Positions 6,962 through 15,419 of a stretch of 64,000 bases of DNA are shown one piece after another. Within the stretch, counting starts at the first letter, position 1. The number at the start of each line of letters is the position of its first letter. The position numbers were made by a program, and so were the translations under genes. The notes under the pieces were generated by a model that saw only the letters and a list, made by a program, of their open reading frames with translations, was not told the origin of the DNA and did not search any database. Source of the DNA: Nocardioides gilvus (lineage in GTDB: Bacteria; Actinomycetota; Actinomycetes; Propionibacteriales; Nocardioidaceae); assembly GCF_003194605.1 (NCBI RefSeq), contig NZ_QHKY01000004.1, positions 186,001 to 250,000 on the forward strand. The letters are read 5' to 3'.

Positions 6962-8842
6962 GTGTCGATGATGGGTCCCGGTGGGCGAGCCCTCCGGCAA
7001 CTGCACTCCGATCGGTCCGTCGTCGACGCCCACGTGGAGCGCCGCACCCTGTGGCGGGTGCTCTCGTTCGCGCGACCACACAGCCGATTGATCGCCGGCT
7101 TCCTGGCGGTCACGGTGGTGGACGCGGCCCTCGTCGCCGTTCCCCCGTTGCTCCTGCAACGGATCATCGATGACGGGGTGGCGAACCAGGACGTCTCACT
7201 GGTGGCGTGGCTGGCCGGCGGTGTCGGGCTGGTGGCCGTGCTGGGGGCAGTCTTCACCGTGGTCAACGGCTGGTTCTCCAGCCGGATCGGCGAAGGGCTC
7301 ATCTTCGACTTGCGCACCCAGGTCTTCGCTCACGTCCAACGCCAGTCGCTGGCCTTCTTCACCCGGACCCAGACCGGGGCCTTGGTGAGCCGGTTGAACA
7401 ACGACGTGATCGGGGCCCAGCGGGCCTTCACCTCGACACTGCAGGGGACCGTCTCCAACATCATCGGGGCCCTGGTCGTCGGGGTCACGATGCTCTTCCT
7501 GAGTTGGCAGGTCACCCTGCTCTGCCTCCTCCTCTTCCCCGTCCTCCTGGTCGCCTCCCGCATGGTCGGCACGCGCCTCTCCGGCTTGACCCGGGAACAG
7601 ATGGATGGCAACGCGGCACTCGGCAACGCCATGACCGAGCGGTTCAACGTCGGTGGCGCCATGCTGCTCAAGCTCTTCGGTCGCAGGAGCGAGGAGGACA
7701 CCCAGTACGCGGAGAAGGCCGCCGTCGTGCGCGACCTCGGGATCCGGATCTCGCTGCTGACCAGGTGCTTCATGGCGGTGATGAGCCTGGTCCCCGCGCT
7801 GGCGACTGCTCTGGTCTACGGCGTCGGTGGCGCGATGGCCATCCGGGGTGATCTCTCTGTCGGGACCGTGGTGGCACTGGGCATCCTGCTCACCCGGTTG
7901 CTGGGGCCGCTGCAGGCCCTGTCCAACGTGCGCATCGACATCATGACCGCCCTCGTCAGTTTCGACCGTGTCTTCGAGCTCCTCGACCTCCCGTCCCCGA
8001 TCGTGGAGAAGGAGGGTGCGCCGCGACTACCGCCCGACGCTGCCCGGGTGGAGTTCCGCGACGTCCACTTCAGCTATCCGCGCGCCGACGAGGTCTCCCT
8101 GGCCTCCCTGGAGGGCGTGGCTCGCAAGGAGAGCCGCGACGGTGGACCCGTCCTGCGCGGAATCTCCTTCGTGGCCGAACCCGGTCAGATGGTGGCCCTC
8201 GTCGGCCCGTCCGGGGCAGGCAAGACCACCGTCACGCACCTGGTCGCCCGTCTGTACGACGCCCGCGAGGGTGCGGTGCTCGTCGGTGGCCAGGATGTAC
8301 GCGAAGTCGACCTGGAGTCATTGGAGGGCGTGGTCGGGTACGTCACCCAGGACGCGCACATGTTCCACGACACCATCCTCGCCAACCTCCTGTACGCCCG
8401 TCCCGGGGCCACGCACGAAGAGGTCTGGGCGGCACTGGAGGCCGCGCAGGTGGGCGACCTCGTCCGTGCCCTGCCTGACGGGTTGGAGACCGTGGTCGGC
8501 GACCGCGGGTACCGCCTCTCCGGAGGGGAGAGGCAGCGCCTGGCGATCGCACGCCTCCTGCTCAAGGCGCCTCCCGTGGTCGTGCTGGACGAGGCGACCG
8601 CCCACCTCGACAGTGAGTCCGAGGCAGCCGTGCAGCGGGCGCTCGATGCGGCGCTCGAAGGACGTACGTCCCTGGTCATCGCGCACCGACTCTCGACGGT
8701 GCGCAACGCTGACCTGATCCTTGTGCTGGACCACGGGCGGATCGTCCAGCGCGGCACCCATGACGAGTTGTTGGCGCTGGGTGGTCTCTACGCCGACCTG
8801 CACCGCACCCAGTTCGTCGGCGGGGGTGCACCCACCGCTTGA
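6962..8842 (+). CDS. ABC exporter with fused membrane and ATPase domains
   Basis: About 626 aa from GTG 6962. Residues about 35-320 hold six membrane segments of a type I exporter domain (conserved FFTRTQTGALVSRL), and residues about 355-620 the nucleotide-binding domain with Walker A GPSGAGKTT at 415-423, signature LSGGERQRLAIAR and Walker B VVLDEAT. One half-transporter chain is encoded, so a homodimer is expected. The start is set by AAGGGA about 6 nt upstream; ATG codons 2 and 3 codons later are alternatives. The closest families export drugs, lipids or peptides; substrate unknown. Confidence 0.88.
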   Translation: MSMMGPGGRALRQLHSDRSVVDAHVERRTLWRVLSFARPHSRLIAGFLAVTVVDAALVAVPPLLLQRIIDDGVANQDVSLVAWLAGGVGLVAVLGAVFTVVNGWFSSRIGEGLIFDLRTQVFAHVQRQSLAFFTRTQTGALVSRLNNDVIGAQRAFTSTLQGTVSNIIGALVVGVTMLFLSWQVTLLCLLLFPVLLVASRMVGTRLSGLTREQMDGNAALGNAMTERFNVGGAMLLKLFGRRSEEDTQYAEKAAVVRDLGIRISLLTRCFMAVMSLVPALATALVYGVGGAMAIRGDLSVGTVVALGILLTRLLGPLQALSNVRIDIMTALVSFDRVFELLDLPSPIVEKEGAPRLPPDAARVEFRDVHFSYPRADEVSLASLEGVARKESRDGGPVLRGISFVAEPGQMVALVGPSGAGKTTVTHLVARLYDAREGAVLVGGQDVREVDLESLEGVVGYVTQDAHMFHDTILANLLYARPGATHEEVWAALEAAQVGDLVRALPDGLETVVGDRGYRLSGGERQRLAIARLLLKAPPVVVLDEATAHLDSESEAAVQRALDAALEGRTSLVIAHRLSTVRNADLILVLDHGRIVQRGTHDELLALGGLYADLHRTQFVGGGAPTA

Positions 8843-8857
8843 GCACCGGTGCTCGGT

Positions 8858-8863
8858 TAGGTT
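8858..8863 (+). promoter_or_regulatory. -10 hexamer for the SDR gene
   Basis: TAGGTT ends 6 nt before ATG 8870; leaderless spacing. Confidence 0.5.
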
Positions 8864-8869
8864 GCGGTC

Positions 8870-9628
8870 ATGGATCTCCAACTCACCGACCGGGTCTACA
8901 TCATCACTGGCGGAAGCCGTGGCCTCGGCCTGGCCGCCGCTCGAGCGCTGTTGCAGGACGGTGCCCGAGTCGTCCTGGCCGCACGTGACGAGCAGGCGCT
9001 GCGGACTGCGGCCCTCGAATGGGGAGCCGACCGGGTGGTCACCGTGGTGGCGGACAACGCCGACACCGACACGCCCGGGCGGCTCATCGCAGCCGCGCGA
9101 GACGCCTGGGGACGTCTCGACGGCGCCCTGATCAGCGTGGGTGGCCCCTCGGCCGGAGGTTCCACGCAGGCGACGGACGAGCAGTGGCGGGCAGCGTTCG
9201 AGTCCGTCTTCCTGGGCTCGGTGCGACTGGCCCGCGAGATCGGGGCTGAGCTGGGTGAAGGCGGTTCGCTGGCCTTCGTCCTCTCCACCAGCGTGCGGGC
9301 GCCGGTGAGCGGTCTCGGGATCTCCAACGGGCTGCGCCCGGGTCTGGCGATGGTGGCCAAGGAGATGGCGGACGAGTTCGGGCCCCGCGGGGTGCGCGTG
9401 AACACCTTGCTGCCGGGCCGCATCGACACCGATCGGGTCCGCAGCCTGGATGCGCAGAGCGGTGACGCCGAGGCGTCCCGTGAGCGTTGGAGCCGGACGA
9501 TCCCCTTGGGTCGTTACGGTCGTCCCGAGGAGTTCGGCGCGGTGGCGGCCTTCGTGCTCTCGCCCGGCGCATCATTCGTGAACGGCGTGGCGCTCCCCGT
9601 CGACGGTGGGATCCTGCGCTCCCTCTGA
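8870..9628 (+). CDS. SDR-fold oxidoreductase with non-canonical active site
   Basis: 252 aa. The NAD(P)-binding motif is GGSRGLGLAAA near residue 13 and the C-terminus ends with the family's NGVALPVDGG element, so the SDR fold is clear. The usual YxxxK catalytic pair is absent: its position reads N153-G-L-R156-P157 within GISNGLRPGL. A subset of FabG-like SDRs shows this SN-x-LR arrangement and is thought not to use the classical mechanism. A role in fatty-acid reduction should not be assumed. The last 57 nt overlap the 3' end of the convergent SURF1 gene. Confidence 0.85.
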   Translation: MDLQLTDRVYIITGGSRGLGLAAARALLQDGARVVLAARDEQALRTAALEWGADRVVTVVADNADTDTPGRLIAAARDAWGRLDGALISVGGPSAGGSTQATDEQWRAAFESVFLGSVRLAREIGAELGEGGSLAFVLSTSVRAPVSGLGISNGLRPGLAMVAKEMADEFGPRGVRVNTLLPGRIDTDRVRSLDAQSGDAEASRERWSRTIPLGRYGRPEEFGAVAAFVLSPGASFVNGVALPVDGGILRSL

Positions 9629-10372
9629 GTCTGCGGTGGGCTCGTCGCGACGATCGCGCCACTCGTCGTACAAGAGGTAGAAGAAGCCGAAGACGGCCAG
9701 CGCACCGAAGAACCACCACTGGATCCCGTAGAAGAAGTGCGGACCCTCGTCGACCTCTGGCTCGTCGATGGGCTTGAGGGACACCTCGGGATCGGGCGTC
9801 TCCTCGACCAGTTCCACGAACCCACCGAGCAGGGGGCGATCGATCGCCTCCGAGATCTGCACGCTCGAGATGGCCCGCGTGCTCTGCTCAGTGACCTTCG
9901 TGGCGTCGCCGGTGGCGTCGATGCGTACCCGCCCCACGATCTCGACCTCACCGCCCGGGGGAGCCGGAACGTCAGTGGGCACCTCACCCCGGTTCTGGGT
10001 GGCCCACCACCCGCGGTCGACCAACAACGAGGTGCCGTTGCCCAGGTCGAGGGGGACGGTCACCTGCACGCCTGATCGCCCCTTGTGGGTCCGGTAGCGG
10101 ACGTAGACCGAGTCCTCGACGACATAGGTGCCGCGCGCCTTGACGATCGACCACTGCTCGTCGTCGGAGACCGCCTCCCCGACGGCCATGATCGTCTCGA
10201 CCGGGACCGGGTCCATCGCCTCGTTGCGCAGGATGATCTCGTTGCGCTCCCGCCGGTCCTCCAGGCGGTCGAACTGCCACTGGCCCAACCACACCGCCAG
10301 CCAGGTCAGGAGGATCACGATGAGGAAGAAGAGTCCCCACCGGCGGCTGAGGAGGAATGCGAGGCGTTGCAC
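9572..10372 (-). CDS. SURF1 family cytochrome oxidase assembly protein
   Basis: 266 aa. Two membrane spans bracket an external domain: one at about residues 11-30 (WGLFFLIVILLTWLAVWLG, followed by QWQFDR) and one near 220-238. The QWQ/R element, LLVDRGWW and the late FYGIQWWFFG segment are SURF1 signatures. SURF1 proteins assist assembly of heme a-containing cytochrome c oxidase in the membrane. The C-terminus is an acidic tail translated from DNA that overlaps the SDR gene on the other strand. GTG 10372 is chosen because TAGCCT sits 6 nt upstream. Confidence 0.9.
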   Translation of the reverse strand: MQRLAFLLSRRWGLFFLIVILLTWLAVWLGQWQFDRLEDRRERNEIILRNEAMDPVPVETIMAVGEAVSDDEQWSIVKARGTYVVEDSVYVRYRTHKGRSGVQVTVPLDLGNGTSLLVDRGWWATQNRGEVPTDVPAPPGGEVEIVGRVRIDATGDATKVTEQSTRAISSVQISEAIDRPLLGGFVELVEETPDPEVSLKPIDEPEVDEGPHFFYGIQWWFFGALAVFGFFYLLYDEWRDRRDEPTADSEGAQDPTVDGERHAVHE

Positions 10373-10378
10373 GCTCTG

Positions 10379-10384
10379 AGGCTA
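10379..10384 (-). promoter_or_regulatory. -10 hexamer for the SURF1 gene
   Basis: TAGCCT on the minus strand ends 6 nt before GTG 10372; leaderless spacing. Confidence 0.5.
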
Positions 10385-10414
10385 TCGCTCGGCAACAAGC
10401 CATCATCCCCCACC

Positions 10415-10420
10415 TATGCT
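10415..10420 (+). promoter_or_regulatory. -10 hexamer for moaA
   Basis: TATGCT ends 6 nt before ATG 10427. It lies 30 nt from the divergent SURF1 -10. Confidence 0.5.
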
Positions 10421-10426
10421 GGGTTC

Positions 10427-11419
10427 ATGACGGGCAGACTGAACGACAGTTTCGGGCGCACTGCGACCGACTTGCGGGTCTCCCTGACGGATCGTTGCAA
10501 CCTGCGCTGCTCGTACTGCATGCCGGCGGAAGGCCTCGAGTGGCTGCCCGGGCAGGACCAGCTCACCGATGACGAGTTGATCCGCCTGATCGGGATCGGC
10601 GTGCACCACCTCGGGATCGAGGAGGTGCGTCTGACCGGGGGAGAGCCGCTGCTGCGTCGCGGTCTCGTAGCACTGGTCGGCCGGATCCGCGCCCTGGGTG
10701 ACATCGACATCTCGATGACGACCAACGGCATCGGTCTGGCGCGCAGCGCCGCGGCCTTGGCCGAGGCCGGGCTCGACCGGGTCAACGTGAGCCTGGACAC
10801 CGTACGGCCCGAGACCTTCGCGCAGATCACCCGCCGCAACCGGCTCGAGGACGTCGTGGCCGGCCTCGCCGCAGCCCAGTCCGCTGGGCTCGGACCCGTC
10901 AAGATCAACGCCGTCCTGTTGCGGGGCGTCAACGACGACCAGGCCGGCGAACTGCTGCACTGGTGCCTCGAACGCGGGTACGAGCTGCGGTTCATCGAGC
11001 AGATGCCTCTCGACGCACAGCACAGTTGGAGTCGTACGGACATGGTCACCGCGGCCGAGATCCGGGGGTGGCTGGGGGCGCGGTACACCCTGTCGCCGGC
11101 CCCTGTGCGGCGTGGGAGTGCCCCTGCTGACCTCTTCTCGGTCGACGGGGGGCCGGGCACCGTCGGCATCATCGCGTCCGTCACCGAACCCTTCTGCGGG
11201 GACTGCGACCGCGTACGCCTCACCTCCGACGGTCAGCTCCGCAACTGCCTCTTCAGCCGCGACGAGTCCGACCTCAAGACAGCGATGCGTGCCGGGATCT
11301 CGGACGAGGAGTTGGCCCAACGTTGGGTGGTTGCCCTGGGGGCGAAGAAGGCCGGACACGGCATCAACGACCCCACCTTCCTGCAACCGCCGCGGCCCAT
11401 GTCTGCCATCGGTGGCTGA
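10427..11419 (+). CDS. moaA: GTP 3',8-cyclase MoaA (molybdenum cofactor biosynthesis)
   Basis: 330 aa. The radical-SAM cluster is CNLRCSYC (Cys24, Cys28, Cys31) and the second [4Fe-4S] site is Cys257, Cys260 and Cys274 in CGDCDRVRL...NC. The protein ends in Gly-Gly, which MoaA needs for activity. It converts GTP to 3',8-cyclo-GTP in the first step of molybdopterin synthesis. No other moa genes are nearby. The reading frame is open far upstream, but ATG 10427 matches the family N-terminus and the -10 spacing. Confidence 0.95.
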   Translation: MTGRLNDSFGRTATDLRVSLTDRCNLRCSYCMPAEGLEWLPGQDQLTDDELIRLIGIGVHHLGIEEVRLTGGEPLLRRGLVALVGRIRALGDIDISMTTNGIGLARSAAALAEAGLDRVNVSLDTVRPETFAQITRRNRLEDVVAGLAAAQSAGLGPVKINAVLLRGVNDDQAGELLHWCLERGYELRFIEQMPLDAQHSWSRTDMVTAAEIRGWLGARYTLSPAPVRRGSAPADLFSVDGGPGTVGIIASVTEPFCGDCDRVRLTSDGQLRNCLFSRDESDLKTAMRAGISDEELAQRWVVALGAKKAGHGINDPTFLQPPRPMSAIGG

Positions 11420-11441
11420 GGCGGGTCAGTGGCCCTCAGCC
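11414..11441. terminator. Candidate bidirectional terminator hairpin
   Basis: GGCTGAGG (11414-11421) pairs perfectly with CCTCAGCC (11434-11441), an 8-bp stem at the convergent ends of moaA and the small Cys-rich gene. It overlaps the moaA stop and has no clear U-tract. Confidence 0.4.
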
Positions 11442-11648
11442 GGGTTCGGCTGACTCCGAGGGCTGATGCGGTACGACGTCCTTGAGGAACGCGCGAGCCG
11501 CAAGGAAGGACGAGAGCGACTCCCGGTGCGCCTCGCAGGCCAACCAGGTCTTCCGGCGTTCCGGTGTGTGGAGCTTGGGGTTGTTCCACAGCAGGGCGTG
11601 GACCGCCGCGACGTTGCATCCCTTGGCGGAGCAGGTGTCAGGCTTCAC
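11436..11648 (-). CDS. Small conserved actinobacterial protein with Cys/His zinc-ribbon-like pattern
   Basis: 70 aa. It has CSAKGC near the N-terminus (Cys6, Cys10) and a later CEAH (Cys38, His41), a pattern able to bind one zinc, together with the conserved LLWNNPKLHTPERRKTWLAC core. Similar small proteins are widespread in actinobacteria, and as I recall some are labelled 'acetone carboxylase', which such a short protein cannot be. Function is unknown. The start overlaps the stop of the DUF3099 gene by 4 nt (ATGA), so the two are translationally coupled. Confidence 0.75.
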   Translation of the reverse strand: MKPDTCSAKGCNVAAVHALLWNNPKLHTPERRKTWLACEAHRESLSSFLAARAFLKDVVPHQPSESAEPG

Positions 11649-11989
11649 GTCTCACTCCTGGGCGAGTCAGTGGTGGGCGCCTCGACGGAGAGCGTCGTTG
11701 AGCCACCCTCGAGCTGGCGAGCGGTGACTCCGGTGAGCAGGGGCTCCTCGTGGCTGCTGCGTGCGGCGTTGGCCATCACCACTGCCACGTAGGGCAGGAA
11801 GACCGCGCCTGCCATGAGGACCCACCGCAGCCAGCCGGGCCCCACGGCGACCGCTCCCACGAAGCAGAGAACACGAAGGCCCATGGAGATGAGGTAGCCA
11901 CGGACGCGGCCGTCCATCTCTTCGCGACGACTCGTCGCCGCGGTCGTGATGCGCACCGGCTCGGAGTCCTCGCGCTTGCCGATGGCCAT
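11645..11989 (-). CDS. DUF3099 family small membrane protein
   Basis: 114 aa. An ITTAATSRREEMDGRVRGY segment precedes two hydrophobic helices (about residues 34-50 and 54-71) and a cytoplasmic-looking Ser/Thr-rich tail; this is the DUF3099 layout. Function is unknown. It sits first in a two-gene unit with the 70-aa Cys-rich protein and is divergent from fabG, 109 nt away. TAGGCT 6 nt before the ATG suggests leaderless transcription. Confidence 0.8.
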   Translation of the reverse strand: MAIGKREDSEPVRITTAATSRREEMDGRVRGYLISMGLRVLCFVGAVAVGPGWLRWVLMAGAVFLPYVAVVMANAARSSHEEPLLTGVTARQLEGGSTTLSVEAPTTDSPRSET

Positions 11990-11995
11990 GCAGCC

Positions 11996-12001
11996 AGCCT
12001 A
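11996..12001 (-). promoter_or_regulatory. -10 hexamer for the DUF3099 gene
   Basis: TAGGCT on the minus strand ends 6 nt before ATG 11989. Confidence 0.5.
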
Positions 12002-12084
12002 CGTCGGTCCGCCTGAGGCCTTGCTGCTTGCCCGGTGTCCGGCAGCGTACGAGAGCGCCTTTTCATGTACTCCACGGTAATCAT

Positions 12085-12090
12085 TAGCGT
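12085..12090 (+). promoter_or_regulatory. -10 hexamer for fabG
   Basis: TAGCGT ends 8 nt before GTG 12099. Confidence 0.45.
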
Positions 12091-12098
12091 CATCGTCC

Positions 12099-12824
12099 GT
12101 GACTGAAGAGAGACCCACCGCAGCCCGCTCGGTGCTCGTGACCGGCGGCAACCGCGGCATCGGCCGTGCCATCGCAATGGCGTTCATCGCCCAGGGCGAC
12201 AAGGTCGCTGTGACCACCCGCAACGGGGGCGCTCCCGAGGGAGCGCTGGACGTACGGTGCGACGTCACCGACCCCGAGGCCGTCGACGCTGCCTTCGCCA
12301 CCGTCGAGGAGGCCCACGGCCCGGTGGAGGTGCTGGTGGCCAGTGCAGGTGTCACCGACGACACCCTGATCCTGCGCATGAGTGAAGAGGCGTGGGGCAA
12401 CGTCATCGAGACCAACCTCACCGGCTCCTTCAGGCTGGCCAAGAGAGCAGCCAAGGGAATGCTGCGCCTGCGTCGTGGGCGGATCATCTTCATCTCCTCG
12501 GTGGTCGGTCTCCTCGGCTCCGCTGGACAGGTCAACTACGCCGCCTCCAAGGCCGGTCTGGTCGGGATGGCCCGCTCGCTCTCCCGTGAGCTCGGCAGCC
12601 GCAGCATCACCACCAACGTGGTGGCCCCCGGCTTCATCGACACCGACATGACGGCCGTCCTGAGCGACGAGCAGAGGCAGGGCATCAAGGCCCAGGTGCC
12701 ACTCGGTCGCTACGGCGACCCGACGGAAATCGCGTCCGCGGTCACCTGGCTCGCCTCCGAAGGCGCCGCCTACGTCACCGGGGCCGTGATCCCGGTCGAC
12801 GGTGGTCTCGGCATGGGACATTGA
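12099..12824 (+). CDS. fabG: 3-oxoacyl-ACP reductase FabG (MabA-type)
   Basis: 241 aa. NADPH motif GGNRGIGRA and the full catalytic pair Tyr147/Lys151 in NYAASKAG, plus PGFIDTDMT, mark a FabG-type ketoreductase. It reduces beta-ketoacyl-ACP in FAS-II. The gene is followed after 11 nt by the enoyl-ACP reductase gene, reproducing the mabA-inhA order of mycobacteria, which supports the assignment. The GTG start matches the N-terminus expected for the family. Confidence 0.92.
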   Translation: MTEERPTAARSVLVTGGNRGIGRAIAMAFIAQGDKVAVTTRNGGAPEGALDVRCDVTDPEAVDAAFATVEEAHGPVEVLVASAGVTDDTLILRMSEEAWGNVIETNLTGSFRLAKRAAKGMLRLRRGRIIFISSVVGLLGSAGQVNYAASKAGLVGMARSLSRELGSRSITTNVVAPGFIDTDMTAVLSDEQRQGIKAQVPLGRYGDPTEIASAVTWLASEGAAYVTGAVIPVDGGLGMGH

Positions 12825-12835
12825 GGAGCAACGAC

Positions 12836-13606
12836 ATGGGAATTCTCGACGGCAAGACGATCCTGGTGGCCGGCGTCACCATGGACAGTTCCATCGGCTT
12901 CGCGACCGCCAAGGTGGCGCAGGAGCAGGGTGCGACGGTCCTCATCTCCAACTTCGGCCGGGCGCTCGGCATCACCCGACGCATCGCCAAGCGGCTACCG
13001 GTCGAGCCGCCGGTGCTGGAGCTCGACGTCACCGACCCGGACCACCTCGAGGGGCTGGCCGAGCAGGTCCGGGAGCACACCGACCACCTGGACGGAGTCG
13101 TGCACTCGATCGCGTACGGCAATCCCGAGACCGTCCTGGGGGGAAAGTTCCTGCAGGGCCCGTGGGACGACGTCTCCCAGGCCGTCCAGGTCTCTGCCTT
13201 CTCCTTGAAGTCACTGGCCGTCGCCACGCGACCGATGATGTCGTCCGGCGGTTCCATCGTCGGACTGACCTTCGATGCCACCACTGCCTGGCCTGCCTAC
13301 GACTGGATGGGAGTCGCCAAGGCGGCACTCGAGTCCACGTCTCGCTACCTCGCCCGGGATCTCGGTCCTGAGGGCATCCGCTGCAACCTGGTGGCAGCCG
13401 GACCGCTGAAGACTCTGGCCGCGAAGGCGATCCCGGGATTCGAGGACCTCGAAGCGTCCTGGAAGGACCGTGCCCCCCTCGGCTGGGACGAGTCCGACCA
13501 CACGCCCACGGCCAAGGCCGTCGTGGCACTGCTCTCGGACTTCTTCCCGGCCACCACTGGCGAGATCGTCCACGTGGACGGTGGCTTCCACGCCATGGGG
13601 CTGTGA
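12836..13606 (+). CDS. fabI: Enoyl-ACP reductase FabI/InhA
   Basis: 256 aa. Opens with MGILDGKTILVAGVTMDSSIG, the NADH-binding start typical of FabI and InhA. The active-site pattern is Tyr155, Met158 and Lys162 in YDWMGVAK. It performs the last reduction of the FAS-II cycle on trans-2-enoyl-ACP. GAGGAG precedes the ATG by 7 nt, as expected for the second gene of an operon. In mycobacteria the ortholog is the isoniazid target and serves mycolate synthesis; no mycolate genes are seen here, so ordinary fatty-acid synthesis is more likely. Confidence 0.93.
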   Translation: MGILDGKTILVAGVTMDSSIGFATAKVAQEQGATVLISNFGRALGITRRIAKRLPVEPPVLELDVTDPDHLEGLAEQVREHTDHLDGVVHSIAYGNPETVLGGKFLQGPWDDVSQAVQVSAFSLKSLAVATRPMMSSGGSIVGLTFDATTAWPAYDWMGVAKAALESTSRYLARDLGPEGIRCNLVAAGPLKTLAAKAIPGFEDLEASWKDRAPLGWDESDHTPTAKAVVALLSDFFPATTGEIVHVDGGFHAMGL

Positions 13607-13643
13607 GCGAGAGCTTCTTGCCGGGGGTGGGAGAGTGGTCCTC

Positions 13644-14159
13644 GTGAACGATCCTTCGCGCCGTCTGGTGATCATGCGGCACGCCCAGGCTGAGACGGTC
13701 GCCTCGTCCGACCACGACCGAGCGCTCACTGCCCGGGGGATCACCGCTGCCACGGAGACCGGTCGCTGGTTGGCCGAACACGGGGTGGTCCCGGACCATG
13801 CCCTCGTCTCTGCGGCGCGGCGGACACGACAGACCTGGGACGCGGTCGCGCAGGGAGCTGGATGGGAGTTGGAACCGGACATCGAACCGGCGCTCTACTC
13901 CGCTGGCTCCGAGAGTGTCATGGACCTGCTGCGGCTCACGCCCGACGGCGCAAAGTGCGTGGTGGTACTCGGGCACAACCCGACGGTGAGCTACCTGGCA
14001 CAACTGATCTCCGACGGACGGGGTCTGGCTGCCCTGCACGAGGAGATGGCACGGGGCTTTCCGCCCACTGCCTCAGCGGTCTTCGACGTGACCGAGACCT
14101 GGTCGTCCTTCGCCCTCGGCGACGGTCGGCTGGTCGGCTTCCACGTCGGGGTGCACTGA
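13644..14159 (+). CDS. SixA-like histidine phosphatase family protein
   Basis: 171 aa. The catalytic RHAQAE motif appears near residue 10 and the second His in GHNPT (about residue 112), the pattern of short SixA-type phosphohistidine phosphatases. The start is ambiguous: GTG 13635 and GTG 13644 are both in frame; 13644 is preferred because GGGAGAG lies 8 nt upstream. It follows fabI by 37 nt and may be co-transcribed. Substrate unknown. Confidence 0.85.
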   Translation: MNDPSRRLVIMRHAQAETVASSDHDRALTARGITAATETGRWLAEHGVVPDHALVSAARRTRQTWDAVAQGAGWELEPDIEPALYSAGSESVMDLLRLTPDGAKCVVVLGHNPTVSYLAQLISDGRGLAALHEEMARGFPPTASAVFDVTETWSSFALGDGRLVGFHVGVH

Positions 14160-14161
14160 CC

Positions 14162-15373
14162 TCAGCCGAGCGACGAGGGAGTGAAACCCGCCTCCGCGTC
14201 GGCTTCCTCGATGAGTTCGCGCGAGATCCCCAACAGGTAGAGGATCGTGTCGAGGTAGGGCACGTTGACCGCGGTGTCGGCTGCGTCGCGTACGAGAGGC
14301 TTCGCGTTGTAGGCGATCCCGAGACCGGCAGCGTTGAGCATGTCGAGGTCGTTGGCGCCGTCCCCGATGGCGATCACCGACTCCTCGGCGACTCCCAGCG
14401 CTGAGGCGAACTCGCGCAGGGCCGCGGCCTTGCCCGCACGATCCACGACCTCACCGACGATCCCTCCGGTCAGCTTCCCGTCGACGATCTCCAACTCGTT
14501 GGCCCGGGCGAAGTCGATGTGCAGGTCCTCGGCCAGGCGGTCGGTGATCTGGCTGAACCCACCTGACACGATCGCGAAGCGGTACCCCAACCGGCGCAGG
14601 GTGCGCACCATCGTGCGGGCCCCGGGGTTGAGCTGGAGGTCCTGGAAGACCGCGTCGAGGGCTGAGGCGTCGAGGCCCGCCAGCAGCGAGACCCGGTGGC
14701 GCAGGGACTGCTCGAAGTCCAGCTCACCGCGCATCGCGGCTTCGGTCACCCGGCGCACCTCTGCCTCGACCCCGGCGTGGGCGGCCAGCATCTCGATGAC
14801 CTCTCCCTGGACCAGCGTGGAGTCCACATCCATGACGATCAACCGCATGCCGTGGCGCAGGAGATTCGCCGGCTGGACAGCGATGTCGACCCCTTGCGCG
14901 GCGGCCTCGGGGGCCAGCAGGGCGCGCAGCTTGTCGGGACGGACCCCGGAGACGTGGAGATCGATCGCCGTCACGGGGTAGCGGGCCATGCGGATGATGC
15001 GGTCGATGTTGGCGCCGCAGTCGGCGATCCGTCCCGTGATGGCGGCGAGCGCCGCGGCCTTGAGCGGGGCACCGATCACTGTGACGTGGCTGCGGCCCAC
15101 GGCCCGCACCTTGTTGTCGCCCTGGCCCTGGGCCACCTCGACCTGCATGCCGAGCGCTTCGCCCTGCGACTCGAGAGCCTGGCCCAGGCGCTTCCAGTCA
15201 TGGGGTGCCGACACCAGGATCCCCAGGACCAGGCGCCCCCGCAGGACGACCTGCTCGATGTCGACCACCTCGACACCGGCGGACGCCAGTGAGTCGAGGA
15301 CCGACGTGGTGACCCCGGGTCGGTCCTTGCCGGTCAGCGTGATCAGCAGTGTCTTCGCAGCATCTGGTTCCAT
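14162..15373 (-). CDS. serB: Phosphoserine phosphatase SerB with N-terminal ACT region
   Basis: 403 aa. Residues 1-170 contain two ACT-like segments (LLITLTGKDRPGVTTSV at the start), and the HAD phosphatase domain begins near residue 178 with VMDVDSTL (nucleophile Asp182, acid Asp184). GDGANDLDML near the C-terminus is HAD motif IV. It hydrolyses O-phosphoserine in the last step of serine synthesis, and the ACT region probably senses serine. The frame remains open upstream, but ATG 15373 matches the family N-terminus. Confidence 0.93.
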   Translation of the reverse strand: MEPDAAKTLLITLTGKDRPGVTTSVLDSLASAGVEVVDIEQVVLRGRLVLGILVSAPHDWKRLGQALESQGEALGMQVEVAQGQGDNKVRAVGRSHVTVIGAPLKAAALAAITGRIADCGANIDRIIRMARYPVTAIDLHVSGVRPDKLRALLAPEAAAQGVDIAVQPANLLRHGMRLIVMDVDSTLVQGEVIEMLAAHAGVEAEVRRVTEAAMRGELDFEQSLRHRVSLLAGLDASALDAVFQDLQLNPGARTMVRTLRRLGYRFAIVSGGFSQITDRLAEDLHIDFARANELEIVDGKLTGGIVGEVVDRAGKAAALREFASALGVAEESVIAIGDGANDLDMLNAAGLGIAYNAKPLVRDAADTAVNVPYLDTILYLLGISRELIEEADAEAGFTPSSLG

Positions 15374-15383
15374 GGCAGTGCGA

Positions 15384-15389
15384 AGGCTA
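15384..15389 (-). promoter_or_regulatory. Possible -10 hexamer for serB
   Basis: TAGCCT on the minus strand lies 10 nt before ATG 15373; spacing slightly longer than the leaderless norm. Confidence 0.35.
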
Positions 15390-15419
15390 CCCGCGCGGGG
15401 CGGCCTTCGCCGCGCAGGA

